Assembly (NCBI GenBank): GCA_934045905.1
Contig: OW203767.1
Location: forward strand, 27,846,785-27,910,784
Direction of reading: 5' to 3'
DNA length: 64,000 nucleotides
From: Leuctra nigra
Lineage: Eukaryota > Arthropoda > Insecta > Plecoptera > Leuctridae
A program made the translations under genes and the position numbers. The notes beneath the pieces are model-generated. The model was not told the origin of the DNA and ran no database searches. It worked only from the letters and a program-made list of their open reading frames with translations. How positions within the stretch are numbered: position 1 is the first letter of the stretch; each line of letters opens with the position of its first letter. Below are positions 22,948 through 34,611 of the stretch, piece after piece.

Positions 22948-23835
22948 GTGATGTCGTGTAGTAAATGTGTAGTTAACCTGCCGACGGACGGCGATTACGT
23001 CAAGTGTTTGGGGTGTGATAGTTCATTTCACTACCCCTGTTCAGGTTTGAAGAAAACCACATATACTGCTAAATCACAGGTACAAAAAGACGCTTGGAGG
23101 TGTGTGGTGTGTCGCAAAAGCACATCCAATCCAGGCACGCCTACGACAGAAGAGCCGGAACTAAACATCAAGGAATTACTAGAAGAATTCCAACGCGAGG
23201 TACGTGACTCTCTCAAAGCTTTCGGAGATAGTTTATTGAAAATTAAGGAGGACATTTTCAGTGAAATAAAGTTAGTCAAGGACTCAGTCTCAAAAGTTGA
23301 AAAAAGGTGTGAGGAACTGGAGTCTTACATAGACAATATTTCAAGTCATCTCAATCATCTTGACCAATACGGCCGTAACAAGAATTTCGAGTTGGACAAC
23401 ATTGTTCAACTAAAAGGCGAAAACGTAGAAGACATCGTCATTAAACTTGCCGACAAACTAGATATTGATCTACAAGCATCAGACATCGACGCCGCTCATC
23501 GACTGCCCTCTAGCAATCCTGATCGTCCTGCGAGAATAATTGTACAATTGCTCAGTCGTAAGAAACGTGACCTATTCATCAATAAGAAGAAACAAGTCGC
23601 GGAACTCACGAACCAAGACTTGGTGGGGGGACTGTACACGCAGCGGTTTTATATCAATGAAAATTTGTCACATTTCAATCGAGGATTGCTTATGAAAACA
23701 AAAATCAAGGCAAAAGAGTTAGGCTATAAATTTGTCTGGTTTAAGTTTGGAAAAATCTTTGTTCGAAAAACCGAGGCAACAAAAACCGTCATAAAGATAT
23801 CACATTACGGCGATCTCCAAAAATATTTGATATAA
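22948..23835 (+). CDS. LINE ORF1: PHD-type zinc finger plus FP25-like nucleic-acid-binding domain
   Basis: 295 residues, intact. Residues about 4-55 have a C4HC3 PHD-like order (C-x2-C, C-x2-C, HYPC, C-x2-C). A coiled-coil-like stretch at about 70-140 (EELLEEF..., VEKRCEELESYIDN) is followed by a region resembling the baculovirus FP25-type domain common in insect LINE ORF1s (DAAHRLPS..PARIIVQ, FYINENLS, YKFVWFKFGKIFVRK). Such proteins bind the element RNA and form the RNP. The ATG follows a GC-richer 5' UTR. Confidence 0.9.
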   Translation: MMSCSKCVVNLPTDGDYVKCLGCDSSFHYPCSGLKKTTYTAKSQVQKDAWRCVVCRKSTSNPGTPTTEEPELNIKELLEEFQREVRDSLKAFGDSLLKIKEDIFSEIKLVKDSVSKVEKRCEELESYIDNISSHLNHLDQYGRNKNFELDNIVQLKGENVEDIVIKLADKLDIDLQASDIDAAHRLPSSNPDRPARIIVQLLSRKKRDLFINKKKQVAELTNQDLVGGLYTQRFYINENLSHFNRGLLMKTKIKAKELGYKFVWFKFGKIFVRKTEATKTVIKISHYGDLQKYLI

Positions 23836-23938
23836 TTTGGTATTTGGTTCGTAGAGCTGTAATTAGTTAATGTTAATATACAATAACACAGATGAATTAT
23901 CTAATAATGTAGTATCCAGCTAAACAGCAAATCTAGAT

Positions 23939-24859
23939 TTGTGGATTGAGAAGCTCAAGGGCTTAGTTATATTACATGTAAACATCAGATCTATTCGCAA
24001 ACATTGGGACGAATTAAAACTTGTATTAAACAATAGCATTGATAATGAAAAAGTTGACATTCTTGTACTCACTGAGGTGTCACGGATGTGTGATGCAGAT
24101 AATTATGAAATAGATGGCTACATTTCACATTTTAAAGTACGTTCTGATCGAAGAGGAGGTGGAGTCGGTATGTATATCAGAAATGAGTTGTATTGTTCGG
24201 ATGAAATTGTACAGTTCGTGAATTTTGAGGGGATAGCATTTACTGTAACTATGCCCAATAACAACATGTTTACATTCTCCTTGTTGTGTATCTATCGACC
24301 TCCAAATATGAGTAAGCCTGGGTTTATTCGTGAGTTGGAATATTACGTGAGTGGCAATTCCAATGCCAATATAATTCTTATAGGAGACATTAACATTGAC
24401 TTATTAAACAACATTGATCCATCCGTCAGTGATTATAAGAACATGCTCGCTTCTAGCGGTTTTTGTTGCTGCATCGAACAGCCAACCAGGGAAGAGTTTA
24501 TTCAGAATATTCTTTCTAGTTCTTGCATTGACCATATTTTTATTAGAATAGCAGATGAAACTGTAAAACTTAATTCTGTAATTTATACAACGAAATTGTC
24601 AGATCATTACTTAATTGGTCTTAATGTAGAGTTCAATTATACTCCAAATGTGACATTAAATAATAATATTCAAACTTATTATCATGAGCGATCTCTCTAT
24701 CAATTATTGACAAGTGTAGATTGGTGTGAGTTATTAAATGTAAATGATTGTGATGTATTAAGCGAAAACATCGAGGCAATATTTAACACTAATTACCTCA
24801 AGGCTTCTCGTGATAGACCTAATAAGTCAAATAAAAAAAGAGCTCGAAAAAATGGATGA
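23939..24859 (+). pseudogene. LINE ORF2 endonuclease part, ends at a frameshift
   Basis: An apurinic-type (EEP) endonuclease, which nicks target DNA for target-primed reverse transcription. Visible motifs are HVNIRSIRKHWDEL at the N end, LVLTE, RGGGVGMYIRN, IYRPPNMS, the catalytic GDINIDL, CIDHIF and TKLSDHYLI. After residue 306 a frame change at about 24850-24856, in an A-rich stretch, separates it from the reverse transcriptase, so ORF2 is broken here even apart from the insertion. Confidence 0.88.
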
Positions 24860-26344
24860 CAGAGGAACTTATCAACATGACTATTGAGAGAGATAGACTA
24901 TTTCGGTTATGGAAAAATTCCACAAATTTATTAAAGAAAATGTACAAAATTGATTATAAAAAATACCGTAACCTCGTTAATAAAGAAATTTATAACAGTA
25001 AAGCTAGATATTATAAAGGCGAAATAGATAAGTCAACTCGTAATCCTAAGGAAACATGGAAGATCATTAACGAGTTAATTGGGAGAACAGCAAAAGCGTC
25101 AGCTGACGAAGTTATCAAAAAATACTTAGGTAAAACCCTATCAATTGACAAAATTGTAAATCAATTTGCGAATGCCTTTACAGACGATGTGATAAATATC
25201 TTGCATCGTTGTAATATAATTACCTTACATAATGTACCTCTCCCTATTGCCAACCAATCAATGAGAATGCCAACTATTCTAGCTCAAGAAATTGAACATA
25301 TTATAGGAACAATGGACTTAAATAAGCAGCCCGGGATTGATGGTATCAGAGTTCGGGACTTAGTGAATCTAAAATGTGAAATTAGCCCTGTTCTGGCTCA
25401 TTTAGTTAACTGTTCGATTAGAAGTGGAGAAGTCCCAAAATTATTGAAAATCTCAATGGTCAAGCCAGTATTTAAAAAAGGTGATCATTTACAATTTAAT
25501 AATTATAGACCAATTTCTTTGCTTCCGGCTATAGAGAAGATCATGGAACGTTGTGTCGCAAATCACCTAACTGACTACTTAAAGAAATATCAAATCATTA
25601 ATTCATTGCAATACGGATTTCAAAAGGGCAAAGGTACATCAGATTTATTGCTGTCCTTTTCGGATTTTGTTAATAAGAAGTTAGATAGTAACATGCACGT
25701 ATTAACCTTATTTATAGATTATTCGAAGGCATTTGACACGTTAAACTATGCTAAACTAATTCACGCGTTAGATATTGCAGGAATAAGAGGACCATTGCTT
25801 GCCTGGTTTACAAGTTATCTCCAAAATAGGAGATTTGTAGTTAAAGTAGGTAATGTTGTAAGTATGGAAAAAAATAATACTACGGGGGTACCTCAAGGTT
25901 CCATATTAGGACCAATTTTGTACATTATCTATGTCAACAGTATATTTGATTCTATTTCCAAATGTAATATATATATGTATGCTGATGACACGATGATTAT
26001 TGCTACTCACAAAAATATCGACACTGCTATATCTTATCTTCAAACAGATTTTAATCGCATATTACAATGGAGTCACGATCACGACCTGGTTATAAACTCA
26101 GAAAAAACCAAGCTTATGCATATTTGTTCTCCTTTTAATAAATATTCCGATACTAATTGTAATATTATATTTCATAGTTATTCTTGTATACATACATTAA
26201 GTTATGGACGCCCGTGCACAGGTTGCAGTGACATAATTGAAAGTGTCGACTGTCATGTTTATTTAGGAGTAAGAGTAGATGGACATTTTAGTTGGAAACC
26301 CCACATCGACTCTGTTTGTAATAAACTGCATACTTGCTCACTAT
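24856..26344 (+). pseudogene. LINE ORF2 reverse transcriptase, cut by the Harbinger-like insertion
   Basis: Reverse transcriptase motifs in order: KPGIDGIR-type block (KQPGIDGIRVRDL), NYRPISLLPAIEKIMER, QYGFQKGKGTSDLL, LFIDYSKAFDTLNY, GVPQGSILGPILYIIYVN, and the catalytic YADDTMI. The true frame is broken at 26344 inside the segment ..VCNKLHTCSL, where the insert begins with CAGGGTC. It continues at 33136. Confidence 0.92.
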
Positions 26345-26792
26345 CAGGGTCATTCTCGAAAGGTTTTAACTTAATTTTTCGGATTAAATAGTTATGACCG
26401 GTCGCAAACCAATTCTGGAAGCACTTGCGACCAAACAAGATGGCCGATTTTTGGATTAACTTTATTACCATTTCCGGGTGGTCATATCTAAGATAAGACC
26501 GAAAAAAATGGCGTCATTTTGAAGTGAAGCGAAACACGGACAGTCATTTTACACGAAGCAATCAAGAAAGGAAGGATTCCTAATATTCCTCTCTCTGATT
26601 GGTTGGAGTAGCGCATGCGCACTATGATATTCTGGGACTTAGAAGAAATTGCAAGGTGTAAGTAGGTGTAAGATTTGAGGTTATGACTTCTTTTGTGACT
26701 TTTTGTGTGTTTTTATGACGTTCGTGGTCATGGAATAGTGCTAGGTAGTAGGTATTGTGATAAGTAAAGTAATACTATAGGTATCTTTAGTC

Positions 26793-29082
26793 ATGGAATC
26801 GTGCTATTTATGTGATAAGTCACTGTCAAATTCTTACAATCTCTACAAACATTTGCGCAATGTGCACAACATAGTGCCTCAACTCAAACAAGGATCTCCT
26901 GGTACTTTGAAGTCCTTTTCATGCCACTTGTGCGAGTCAAGTTTTCAGAAAAAGTTTAACCTAAATAAACATCTACGCAAGAAGCATTCCACTTGCCCGA
27001 AGACGTCTCCTCGCAAACTTGCTTCTACCGGGAAGGTGATGAGCAAAATAAAATGTTCTGAATGTTGCTTTGTTCTTGCCGACACCAAACATTTGCGGAA
27101 CCATTTGAGCGATGTTCACGATATCAACTCGGAAAAGGAAGAATTGAAATTTAACTCACTGAAAGGTAAGTGGCTCTTGTAGGACTCACTAATAGAAATG
27201 TCATCAATTCATATTTTATGCTGATTGAAAATTAAAGTTAGCAAACACACTTCAATATCGTAACATTTTGGTTATGTTTTGATTGTTACAGAATTTCAAT
27301 TATGGAAGGCAACGACCGAAAGAGAAACACGCACACAGTTCGTTTTGATGACAGGAGTGAAAGTACTTGGAAATCGGAAGAAATACTATTACAACTGTCA
27401 TCGGTCAGGCAGTTTTTCTACAAAAGCAACTGGGAAAAAAAGGATGAAAAGTCAAGGTTCGAATAAAATTGAAAGGACATGTCCTTCTTCTATGGTTGTT
27501 ACTGAGTCTGAATGTGACGTCGAAGTGATTTACTGGAAAACTCACTGCAACCACTCCAGAAGCTTCAGCCGCCTGTCACTCACATATGAGGAAGGAACAC
27601 AACTAGCAGGTAAATTGCACTTTCACTAGTAACAAAATATGAATATAGTCGTTAAATGTAACTACTATTGTGTTCTGATAGTCAGATTTTATTAAAAAAA
27701 ATGTAGTAGGTATTTAGTTATCCAACCAATAAAACAAAATTTCTATCCACAGGAAAAATAGCCGATGGAGTGACATTGGAAAGAATTATGGATGACATCC
27801 GCGATGAAGCTGTGGACCAGATTACTACGAAGAGTTTTGTCACCAAGAACCATCTGCGAAACATCAGGAGAGACTTTAATCTCCACGTAGGCCGACAACA
27901 CGCCGATGATGCAACGAGTGTTCACTTGTGGGTTGAGAGTATGAACAAGCTTGGCGTCGAAGAGAACCCTGTTGCTCTGTACAAGCCTCAGGGAGTGGAG
28001 GACCCCTCTGGGGTGTTAGAGAAGAAAGATTTCTTTTTGGTAATATTGACGTCATTTCAAAGAAAAATGTTAGAACAGTTTGGCAAAAAGAAAATATGTG
28101 TAGATAGTACTCATGGTACAAACCAGTACGACTTTGAGTTGACGACACTTCTGACCGTGGACGAGTATGGATCTGGCTGTCCTGGGGCTTTTTGCCTAAG
28201 TAATAGGAAGGATACGCTCTCATGGAACTTATTTTTTAAAACCGTCCGTGATAGAGTAGGAAATATTGAAACCGATGTATTCATGTCAGACGATGACCCT
28301 TCGTTCTACAATGCCTGGGAAATTGTGATGGGTCCATCAAAGCAGAGGCTTTTGTGCACTTGGCACGTCGATAAAAATTGGCGAAAAAGTATCAGAGAGA
28401 AAATTACGGGTAGTAATGAAATGAAAGCTCTTATCTACAAGGCCGTACGTGTACTTTTGCAAGAAACTAATCCTAATCAGTTTGCAATCTCTCAAGAACA
28501 GTTAATTCAAGAACTAACTGATGATGAATCGACCAAGGAGTTTGGTGAATACTTCCGAAAACACTATTCTACTCGATCAGAAATGTGGGCGTACTGCTTT
28601 CGTATAGGTTCTGGGATTAATACAAACATGTATTTAGAGGCACTCCATAAACCACTGCTGATCTGCTCTCCGCTGTACAAGCGCACAATGCGATACTTCA
28701 TCAAACTGCAGACACGAAGAAATTGATGATGGAAAAGTTAAATCTTCTGATGGGACAAGTCTTCTCCTTGGAGTTTACGGAAGAAGATTCGAATGTAGTC
28801 ATTAAAAGACTTGACCAGTTAATTGACATTACTAAAGACATCAAACGCAGAAGTTCATTGGACGATGTCGACTTAGATGATGGTGGAAATAGGAACCTGC
28901 AAATAAAAATGTGGAGCCACAAACTCGCTTTTATTCTACGAAGAGGAAGCGTTCTGTGAAAGACAGTAGTGTTACATTTTGCAAACCTTCTTCAAAGCAG
29001 CACATCAACATTATTCAAGGACTTAATGACAAGAATCATGAAGTGTTAAATATTCATTCAAGTTTTGATCATCTCTACTAAC
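26793..29082 (+). pseudogene. MULE transposase gene, two introns, two C-terminal frameshifts
   Basis: Exons 26793-27165, 27292-27609 and from 27753 join in phase (GT-AG, each split after one base) into at least 554 codons. N-terminal C2H2-type fingers (CYLCDKSLSNSYNLYKHLRNVH, CHLCESSFQKKFNLNKHLRKKH, CSECCFVLADTKHLRNHLSDVH) precede a FLYWCH/FAR1-like region and the MULE DDE core: CVDSTHGT, then MSDDDPSFYNAW, CTWHVDKNWR, and the acidic residue in YLEALHK. A stop at 28724-28726 follows a likely frameshift near 28655. Coding-like sequence continues in another frame to about 28905 and again in a third to about 29082 (QTRFYSTKRKR). The copy therefore looks recently dead. Confidence 0.88.
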
Positions 29083-29234
29083 AATATCTACGTGATGGTA
29101 AATTAGTTGATGATGATAATGTGATGGTAAATTTGTATAAAAACCATGATTGAATCTCATTATTAGTTTTGGAAAACGGTCTTGTATTTAATTTACATTT
29201 TGAGGTGCTATAATATCATCTTGTAATTAGGTAG

Positions 29235-29930
29235 ACTATACGTAACTTATTAACTGATGTAATTCTTCTATGGACATGGCCATTTAAATCAGAAGACATT
29301 TGAGATAATTTTCTTGTATTTAATTTTAATTTTGATGTGCTATAATATCATCTTGTAGTATTTACTATTTAGGTATACCTATGTAACTTAAACTGATGTA
29401 ATTTTTCTATGGACATGGCAATTTAAATCAGAAGACATTTGAGATAATTTTCTTGTATTTAATTTTAATTTTGATGTGCTATAATATCATCTTGTAATAT
29501 TTACTATTTAGGTATACCTATGTAACTTCTATGGACATGGCAATTTAAATCAGAAGACATTTGAGATAATTTTCTTGTATTTAATTTTAATTTTGATGTG
29601 CTATAATATCATCTTGTAATATTTACTATTTAGGTATACCTATGTAACTTAAACTGATGTAATTTTTCTATGGACATGGCAATTTAAATCAGAAGACATT
29701 TGAGATAATTTTCTTGTATTTAATTTTAATTTTGATGTGCTATAATATTATCTTGTAATATTTACTATTTAGGTATACCTATGTAACTTAAACTGATGTA
29801 ATTTTTCTATGGACATGGCAATTTAAATCAGAAGACATTTGAGATAATTTTCTTGAATTTAATTTAAATTTTGATGTACTATAATATCATCTTGTAATTA
29901 GGTATATAATCGTAAATTTTTATTTGGACA
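29235..29930. repeat. 139-bp tandem repeat array inside the MULE
   Basis: About five copies with period 139 (units anchored by atttaaatcagaagacattt at about 29282, 29421, 29543, 29681, 29821). One copy is 17 bp shorter. It lies 3' of the transposase gene and is strongly AT-rich. Confidence 0.9.
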
Positions 29931-30130
29931 TGGCCATTTAAGTCGGAAGATACTTCATGATTCTTGTGAACAAAGTGAAGTTGAATTGACCGTTATTGTG
30001 TGTTATAATCTTGAATTTAATTTTAATTTTGAGGTGCTATTATATGACCACTAATAAATGTTGTCTTAAACTTACCAATTTCATATTTTTCCCACATGTA
30101 AAAATTTATATTTAAAGGCTAACGTAGTAA

Positions 30131-30268
30131 GGGCCGGTATAACCAAAGTTAATCTGAGCCGGATTAACTAAATATTGGACTAAATTGGACTAAGCCAATC
30201 AGATACCTCAAAATGAGTGAAACAGTTGAATTTAATCCAGCACAATTTAACTTTGGTTATTACGAGCC
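30131..30268. mobile_element. MITE with TAA target duplication, innermost layer
   Basis: 138 bp, inverted arms around ataaccaaagttaa at the left and ttaactttggttat at the right, flanked by taa (30128-30130, 30269-30271). This is typical of PIF/Harbinger-related MITEs. Confidence 0.8.
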
Positions 30269-30594
30269 TAATTGTTATTAAAAAGCATTTGAAAAATCGC
30301 GCCAAATCATTCTGAGCATGCGCTACTCCAACCAATCAGAGAGAGGAATATTTGGAATCCTTCCTGTCTCGATTGCTTCGTCATTTTACCTCTTTTATCA
30401 ACTTGTGTGGCGAGAAAGTGTTTTTAACTCAACGAAATAAGAATAATATTGTTCCCCGCGAATGTTTAAATATACCGCGCAAACTTGGGTCGAACTAGAA
30501 AATCGATAGCTACGACCTAACCTAACCTTCCGTCCGTCTGTGTTGTTTTCGTGTTGTTATTGTTTCGTTTTAACCTAATAGATTACTGAATACC

Positions 30595-31803
30595 AATGCC
30601 TCCTTTCCAGAACATTGCCTTCTGTGTTGTGTGTGACCCAGACGATGAAGAGATTAAAGGACTTCCGCGTATGACAGCTAGTAGGTACCTACCTACATAG
30701 GTATTTGAGTGAACAAAGTTTCGCCGGTGCACAGTACTGGCCAAGCCGGGCCAAGACTTGTACATTTTAACCTCCAAACTCGCAAGTTTTAATGCACTAG
30801 CACAAGAAATCAGCTCTTATTGGCATGTATTTCGCGACTGGTGGTTTTCAGTGGCTAGTGAGTGACGATTGAAATGTTATCGTAGCCTGCAATGTGTCGA
30901 ATCATCACCGTCATACATTAGCCGTAGGCTACCTTCATCACCGTGACATGAACCGAAAGTTCAAAAACACCATCAATGTGAAGTTAACTTGCAACTCGAC
31001 GTTGAAAGTCATCGATGTACCTAGCAGCAAACTATCCCGGATGTAATCAAGATTTACTGAAAGCAGCCTGCGGAAGTTTTCAGCATCGGTCTTCGTTCGA
31101 ATCTTCGTTCGGTCTTTGACGAATGGCTCATCGGTGGCGGTAAGTAACATATGTTTCACATGGGTTGTTTGTACTTAGACCCGGCTGTACATTGACTTTC
31201 AGCTATTGTGACCAAACTGTGCTAACTACCTACCTAGCTAATTTACAAGATGCAAAGTTCATGAAACTGACTTCTAAAATATCTAGTCCTCTTAGATCTA
31301 GGCTTTGTTAAGTAGGTATTTAAAAACTCTTATTGAAAGAAACTGTTTTAATCTAATGCAATAATTTTGTTGAACTGTACATTTTACACATACTTTCATA
31401 CAAACACATTGGTCCTATTGGTCTAGTTTTGCATCACTAATCATGTGATATGTATCTGTCAATACAGCTGACAGCGGCTTTGAAATCGTGGCTGATGACA
31501 CCATTCGAGCATCTCCACAGCGAGGCAGAAGACCGCTTCAACAAGTCCTTCCGCAACAATGTCGCGCGCTGCATCTAGTCGAGGTTCAGATCTGTGGACC
31601 ACACCGGGGCTGCTGGTCATCTTCTCTCCTAATGGCTGGTCTTTACGGCTGTGTGCATCCTTCACAGCATGTGCCTCGACTTCAACACAGTCTGGGCCAA
31701 TCATCGCAAGGACCAAGACAGTGTTTCAAGAGATCCTGTTAGTAGGGGTGTTGCTCTGGTAGCCGAACAAACTGTTTCTCATAGTCAACTCATTTGTGAA
31801 TGA
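30595..31803 (+). pseudogene. Decayed Harbinger-type (DDE_Tnp_4) transposase
   Basis: Read in changing frames on plus. The segments are NRKFKNTINVKLTCNSTLKVIDV (about 30948-31020, like the NRK..HSINVQ..CD block), then SRFTESSLRKFS. A GTAAGT donor near 31138 and an acceptor at about 31465 follow. The next segment has EAEDRFNKSFRNNVARCI (like the RYN..H...R..IE block), and the end has VCILHSMCLDFNTVWANHR, resembling the C(C)VLHN block. There are internal stops and frameshifts, and the catalytic first Asp block is not visible. The assignment is by motif order only. Confidence 0.65.
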
Positions 31804-31904
31804 AACAAGACTCTGAGCAAATATTTTTTTAAATTTACCTAGCTGTTAAAGTACCTACCTACCTAATAAAAAAAAAACTCAGGTAGTATACATTTCAAAA
31901 ATTC

Positions 31905-31945
31905 TTATAGGTAGGTAGGTACCTACCAATACCTACCTACCTATA
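31905..31945. repeat. GTAGGTAGGTACCTACC palindromic cluster
   Basis: Alternating gtaggtag and ctacctac words form a perfect short hairpin. Several further ctacctac words occur within about 100 bp, and the same word recurs at 30685-30700. Confidence 0.8.
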
Positions 31946-31989
31946 CAAATTCAATTTAATTTCAACAATAAATTAATATTAGTTCTTTC

Positions 31990-33000
31990 TAGATTAACAC
32001 TGTTGGTTGGAACCCACATCCCACTCTTCTTTTGGACCATTCATGATTATTGATTACCTACGTAAACTATGATTTCTTATGTGTCATATAACATATTATG
32101 TTCCTTCTTACTCTCGGTTTTTCTCTTATGAAAGAGATGTGATTTCTGTCCTCGCACACCAAGATAGGTACCTAGCTTTTTGACTGGATAGAAACCTTGT
32201 TTGTTTGCATTGAGTCTCTCTTCTCTTAAAAGTGTAAACTATGATGACTTTTAAATCCATGTAAATGTTAGTGTCCAGCATGAGTTCTCTATTTCGGTTA
32301 GTGTTCATGGAGAGTTGGAGTTAATGTGTCAAGAAAATGATTCTACAACATCGTGTAAAAGCGATGTTGTGTGCACCAATGTCAACTTTGGTCTCTCAAA
32401 TCTGAATGCAATATTCAGCAGTGTTTCACTATCTTCATTGTCTGAGTTGCTCAAAACACTATCAAATACCTTGGAAAATTGCCATGTAACCTAGGAACTT
32501 ATTATTTATATTAAGTGTCTCAATGAAGTACATACCTAACAAATAAAACATTTTATTTCTTTGCTTGACGTGTATTATTTGCCTACTGCTTAGGATTATT
32601 TTCAATGCTATGCTTTTGGTTTAACAGAAGGCAGGATTGGTTCTAGGATTGTCATTGTGCTGGTGTCATGCTAATCAAGTCTTAAACAACTGTTAAAATG
32701 TAACCAAGCATTTGAAACTAGATACCTATTAAAGTTTCTCTTTTTATGTTAGCTATCACCATTTTGTTGTTCTGTCAATTGTATTCTAATGTACTCTTGC
32801 AAAATCACTTTTATTAAAGAACAAATAACATTCTTTACAGTAATTTCGAATTTTACCGCCAATTTTCGAATAAATCCAAAGAATTCGTGAAGAAAAATTC
32901 ATACTTTTTGAAGTTCATTGGAATATTTCACGGCTTACTACTGTCAAAGTTTCGAAAACATCAATTGTTTCATTCTGTGTTACAATATTAGACCTTGAAG
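31990..33000. other. Right half of the Harbinger-like element, no firm gene
   Basis: A plus-strand frame at about 32256-32493 (79 codons, Ser/Leu-rich end) could be a last exon of the element's second (Myb-like) gene, but no family mark is visible. The rest is AT-rich. Confidence 0.3.
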
Positions 33001-33135
33001 ATAATCCCGAGATATTACCTTGTTGAAGAATGAGGATACGACCGTTTTATTTTCGGTCGCAAGTTGTGATTAAAGTTGCGACCAGGATCAAAGTTACGAC
33101 CAAAAGATAAAACTTGTACCAGAATGACCCTGTAT

Positions 33136-33626
33136 ATATGTATAAACTTAAACACATATTACCCTTCAGTACTCTAAGATCAGTTTACTTGGCTCTAGGA
33201 GAATCATTCTTATTGTATGGTATTATGACATGGGGAAACGCTACTAAGGGACATTTAAATAAAATACAATCCATACAACGTAGCATCATTAAATCTATAA
33301 CCCCTAGTCCAATTGCTGATAATGATATAACAGAATTGTATCAATATGCCCATTTACTTCCGTTTCATGAGCTCTTCAACTTTAGAATGATTTTGCATCA
33401 TTACTTTTGTGAACAGTATAGGAACAAGTATGAAAACATTAAGAATACAAGATCAACAAACAAAACCACATATATAGTTCCTATCAGTACAAACAAATAT
33501 GGTGAGAGACAGCTATCAGTCTTAATTCCAACTTTGCTAAATTCACTTCCAGAAAACCTTAAAGAATTAGATAACTATGCTACCATAAAAAGAGCGATTA
33601 AAAATTGGATGTTGAGTGATATCTAA
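33136..33626 (+). pseudogene. C-terminal part of the plus-strand LINE ORF2
   Basis: Continues the frame broken at 26344: MYKLKHILPFSTLRSVYLALGE, then YGIMTWGN, and ends ..LLNSLPENLKELDNY. It is collinear and clearly related to the minus-strand LINE end at 18795-19256, so the two LINEs belong to related families. Confidence 0.9.
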
Positions 33627-34218
33627 ATTATACATTTTCATTAACCAACATTTTTCTTCTCATTCTAAAACTGAAGAGTTTATGAAGCGGATTCCTGGTG
33701 ATATTGCTGTTGTCAATATTGTAACATTGCATTTTGTGCATGGGTATCCATAACAGTGTTTTAACTTGTTTTGCTGCCTATTATCAAACATTAGTAATCT
33801 TGTATCTTGTCTTCTTGTTATTCTTGTTATTCTTGTGTTCCAAACGCTAATTACTAGTTTTGTAGTAATTGTAGTAAGTAATTTTGTAGTAATGTAACTT
33901 GTTTTGCTGCCAATTTTCAAACATTATTAATTTGTATCTTATTCTTCTTGTGTTCCAAACGATTACTAGTTTTGTAATTTCGGCTTTTCACTGCGATTGA
34001 GTATGTATTGTATTATATTTTCATGGTTTAATGTACTATTGTTTTCATAATTATTAATTATAATTATTATTACTTTATTCATTTAAAAAAAAATCAATAT
34101 ACCATTATTATTTTTATTTTACAATATTTCATTTAACAACCTACTGATAAGTCCAACGGGCTTAGTAGGAATTATTATAGATGTAAATAATGTAAATAAT
34201 GTATTTCTTGTGACCAAT

Positions 34219-34239
34219 AAAAAAAAAAAAAAAAAAAAA
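34219..34239 (+). repeat. Poly-A tail of the plus-strand LINE
   Basis: An A run of about 21 directly after accaat marks the retrotransposition 3' end. The hAT-like host sequence resumes right after it. Confidence 0.93.
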
Positions 34240-34611
34240 TTTGTCTAAAGTTTTCCCTTGGTTTTCCCAAGAGTATTGCATACATAACACAATTTAAATT
34301 TCTTTGAATAAATTGCCAAATAGCTTCAAATTCGATTATTTAATATCCAAAATTTAAAAAATGCCCTGCGGGGCTATCTGAGGGGATGTCCCTCCCAGTC
34401 TTCCTTTCCTCACATTCATCGATTACCGATAATTTTAATCCCCCCACTCAAAACAAAGTTCCTACGCGCCTGCCGCTGGTTTATAGCATACAATTTGCCA
34501 AAATAAGTTCTTTCTGAAAATGGGCCGCTTTTTTCCGTGGGCCGGTTTCTAATCTGTTGCCCGGTAAGAAATTTTGCCCCAGTCCGACACTGCGAACGGC
34601 ATACAGTATCG

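Larger units (their letters stand above)
26553..30380 (+). mobile_element. Mutator-like element (MULE) with 9-bp TSD
   Basis: This is a 3.83-kb element with inverted ends of about 70 bp (starting acgaagcaatc and reading to agtagcgcatgcgc) and an exact 9-bp TSD tcattttac (26544-26552, 30381-30389), the size expected for MULEs. It carries the spliced transposase gene 26793-29082, a 139-bp tandem array, and close to the right end a MITE (30131-30268). Confidence 0.93.
26345..33132 (+). mobile_element. Harbinger-like DNA transposon carrying a MULE
   Basis: Inverted ends begin CAGGGTCATTCT on both sides, with weaker similarity for about 80 bp (repeated ggtcgcaa/gcgacc words). They are flanked by tat (26342-26344, 33133-33135). 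Removing the insert and one tat rejoins the LINE frame as ..CSLY-MYKLKH. A decayed Harbinger-type transposase lies inside at 30595-31803. Without the MULE it is about 2.95 kb, the usual size of this superfamily. The 3-bp TSD also fits, although tat is not the preferred TWA. Confidence 0.85.
22790..34239 (+). mobile_element. LINE (CR1/Jockey-like), near full length, split by a Harbinger-like element
   Basis: Order: AT-rich 5' lead (22790-22862), ORF1 22948-23835, ORF2 endonuclease 23939-24859, ORF2 reverse transcriptase 24856-26344, then after the insertion the ORF2 end 33136-33626, 3' UTR, and poly-A 34219-34239. The flanking hAT-like tandem unit resumes after the poly-A (tgcatt | tttgtctaaag), which fixes the insertion point. 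Without the 6.8-kb insert the element is about 4.66 kb. A short TSD could not be resolved. Confidence 0.92.
20222..34592. mobile_element. hAT-like non-autonomous element (2.9 kb without its LINE insert)
   Basis: The terminal repeats are CAGTGTTGGACTGGG at the left and CAGTGTCGGACTGGGGC read inward from the right. The TSD cgaacggc is exact (20214-20221, 34593-34600), and composite copy A has the single unfilled site at 7599-7606. It carries ggccgg/ccggtgggccgg blocks near both ends and an internal tandem array with a CCCTGCGGGG core. No transposase was found. The 11.45-kb LINE 22790-34239 sits inside. Confidence 0.93.

Noticed and set aside
29235..29930. CRISPR-like regular repeats
   Set aside because: Repeat units are contiguous (no unique spacers), about 139 bp, in a eukaryotic transposon.
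26345..33132. A single transposon coding for two different transposases
   Set aside because: Separate TSDs (tat and tcattttac) and separate inverted ends show nesting instead.
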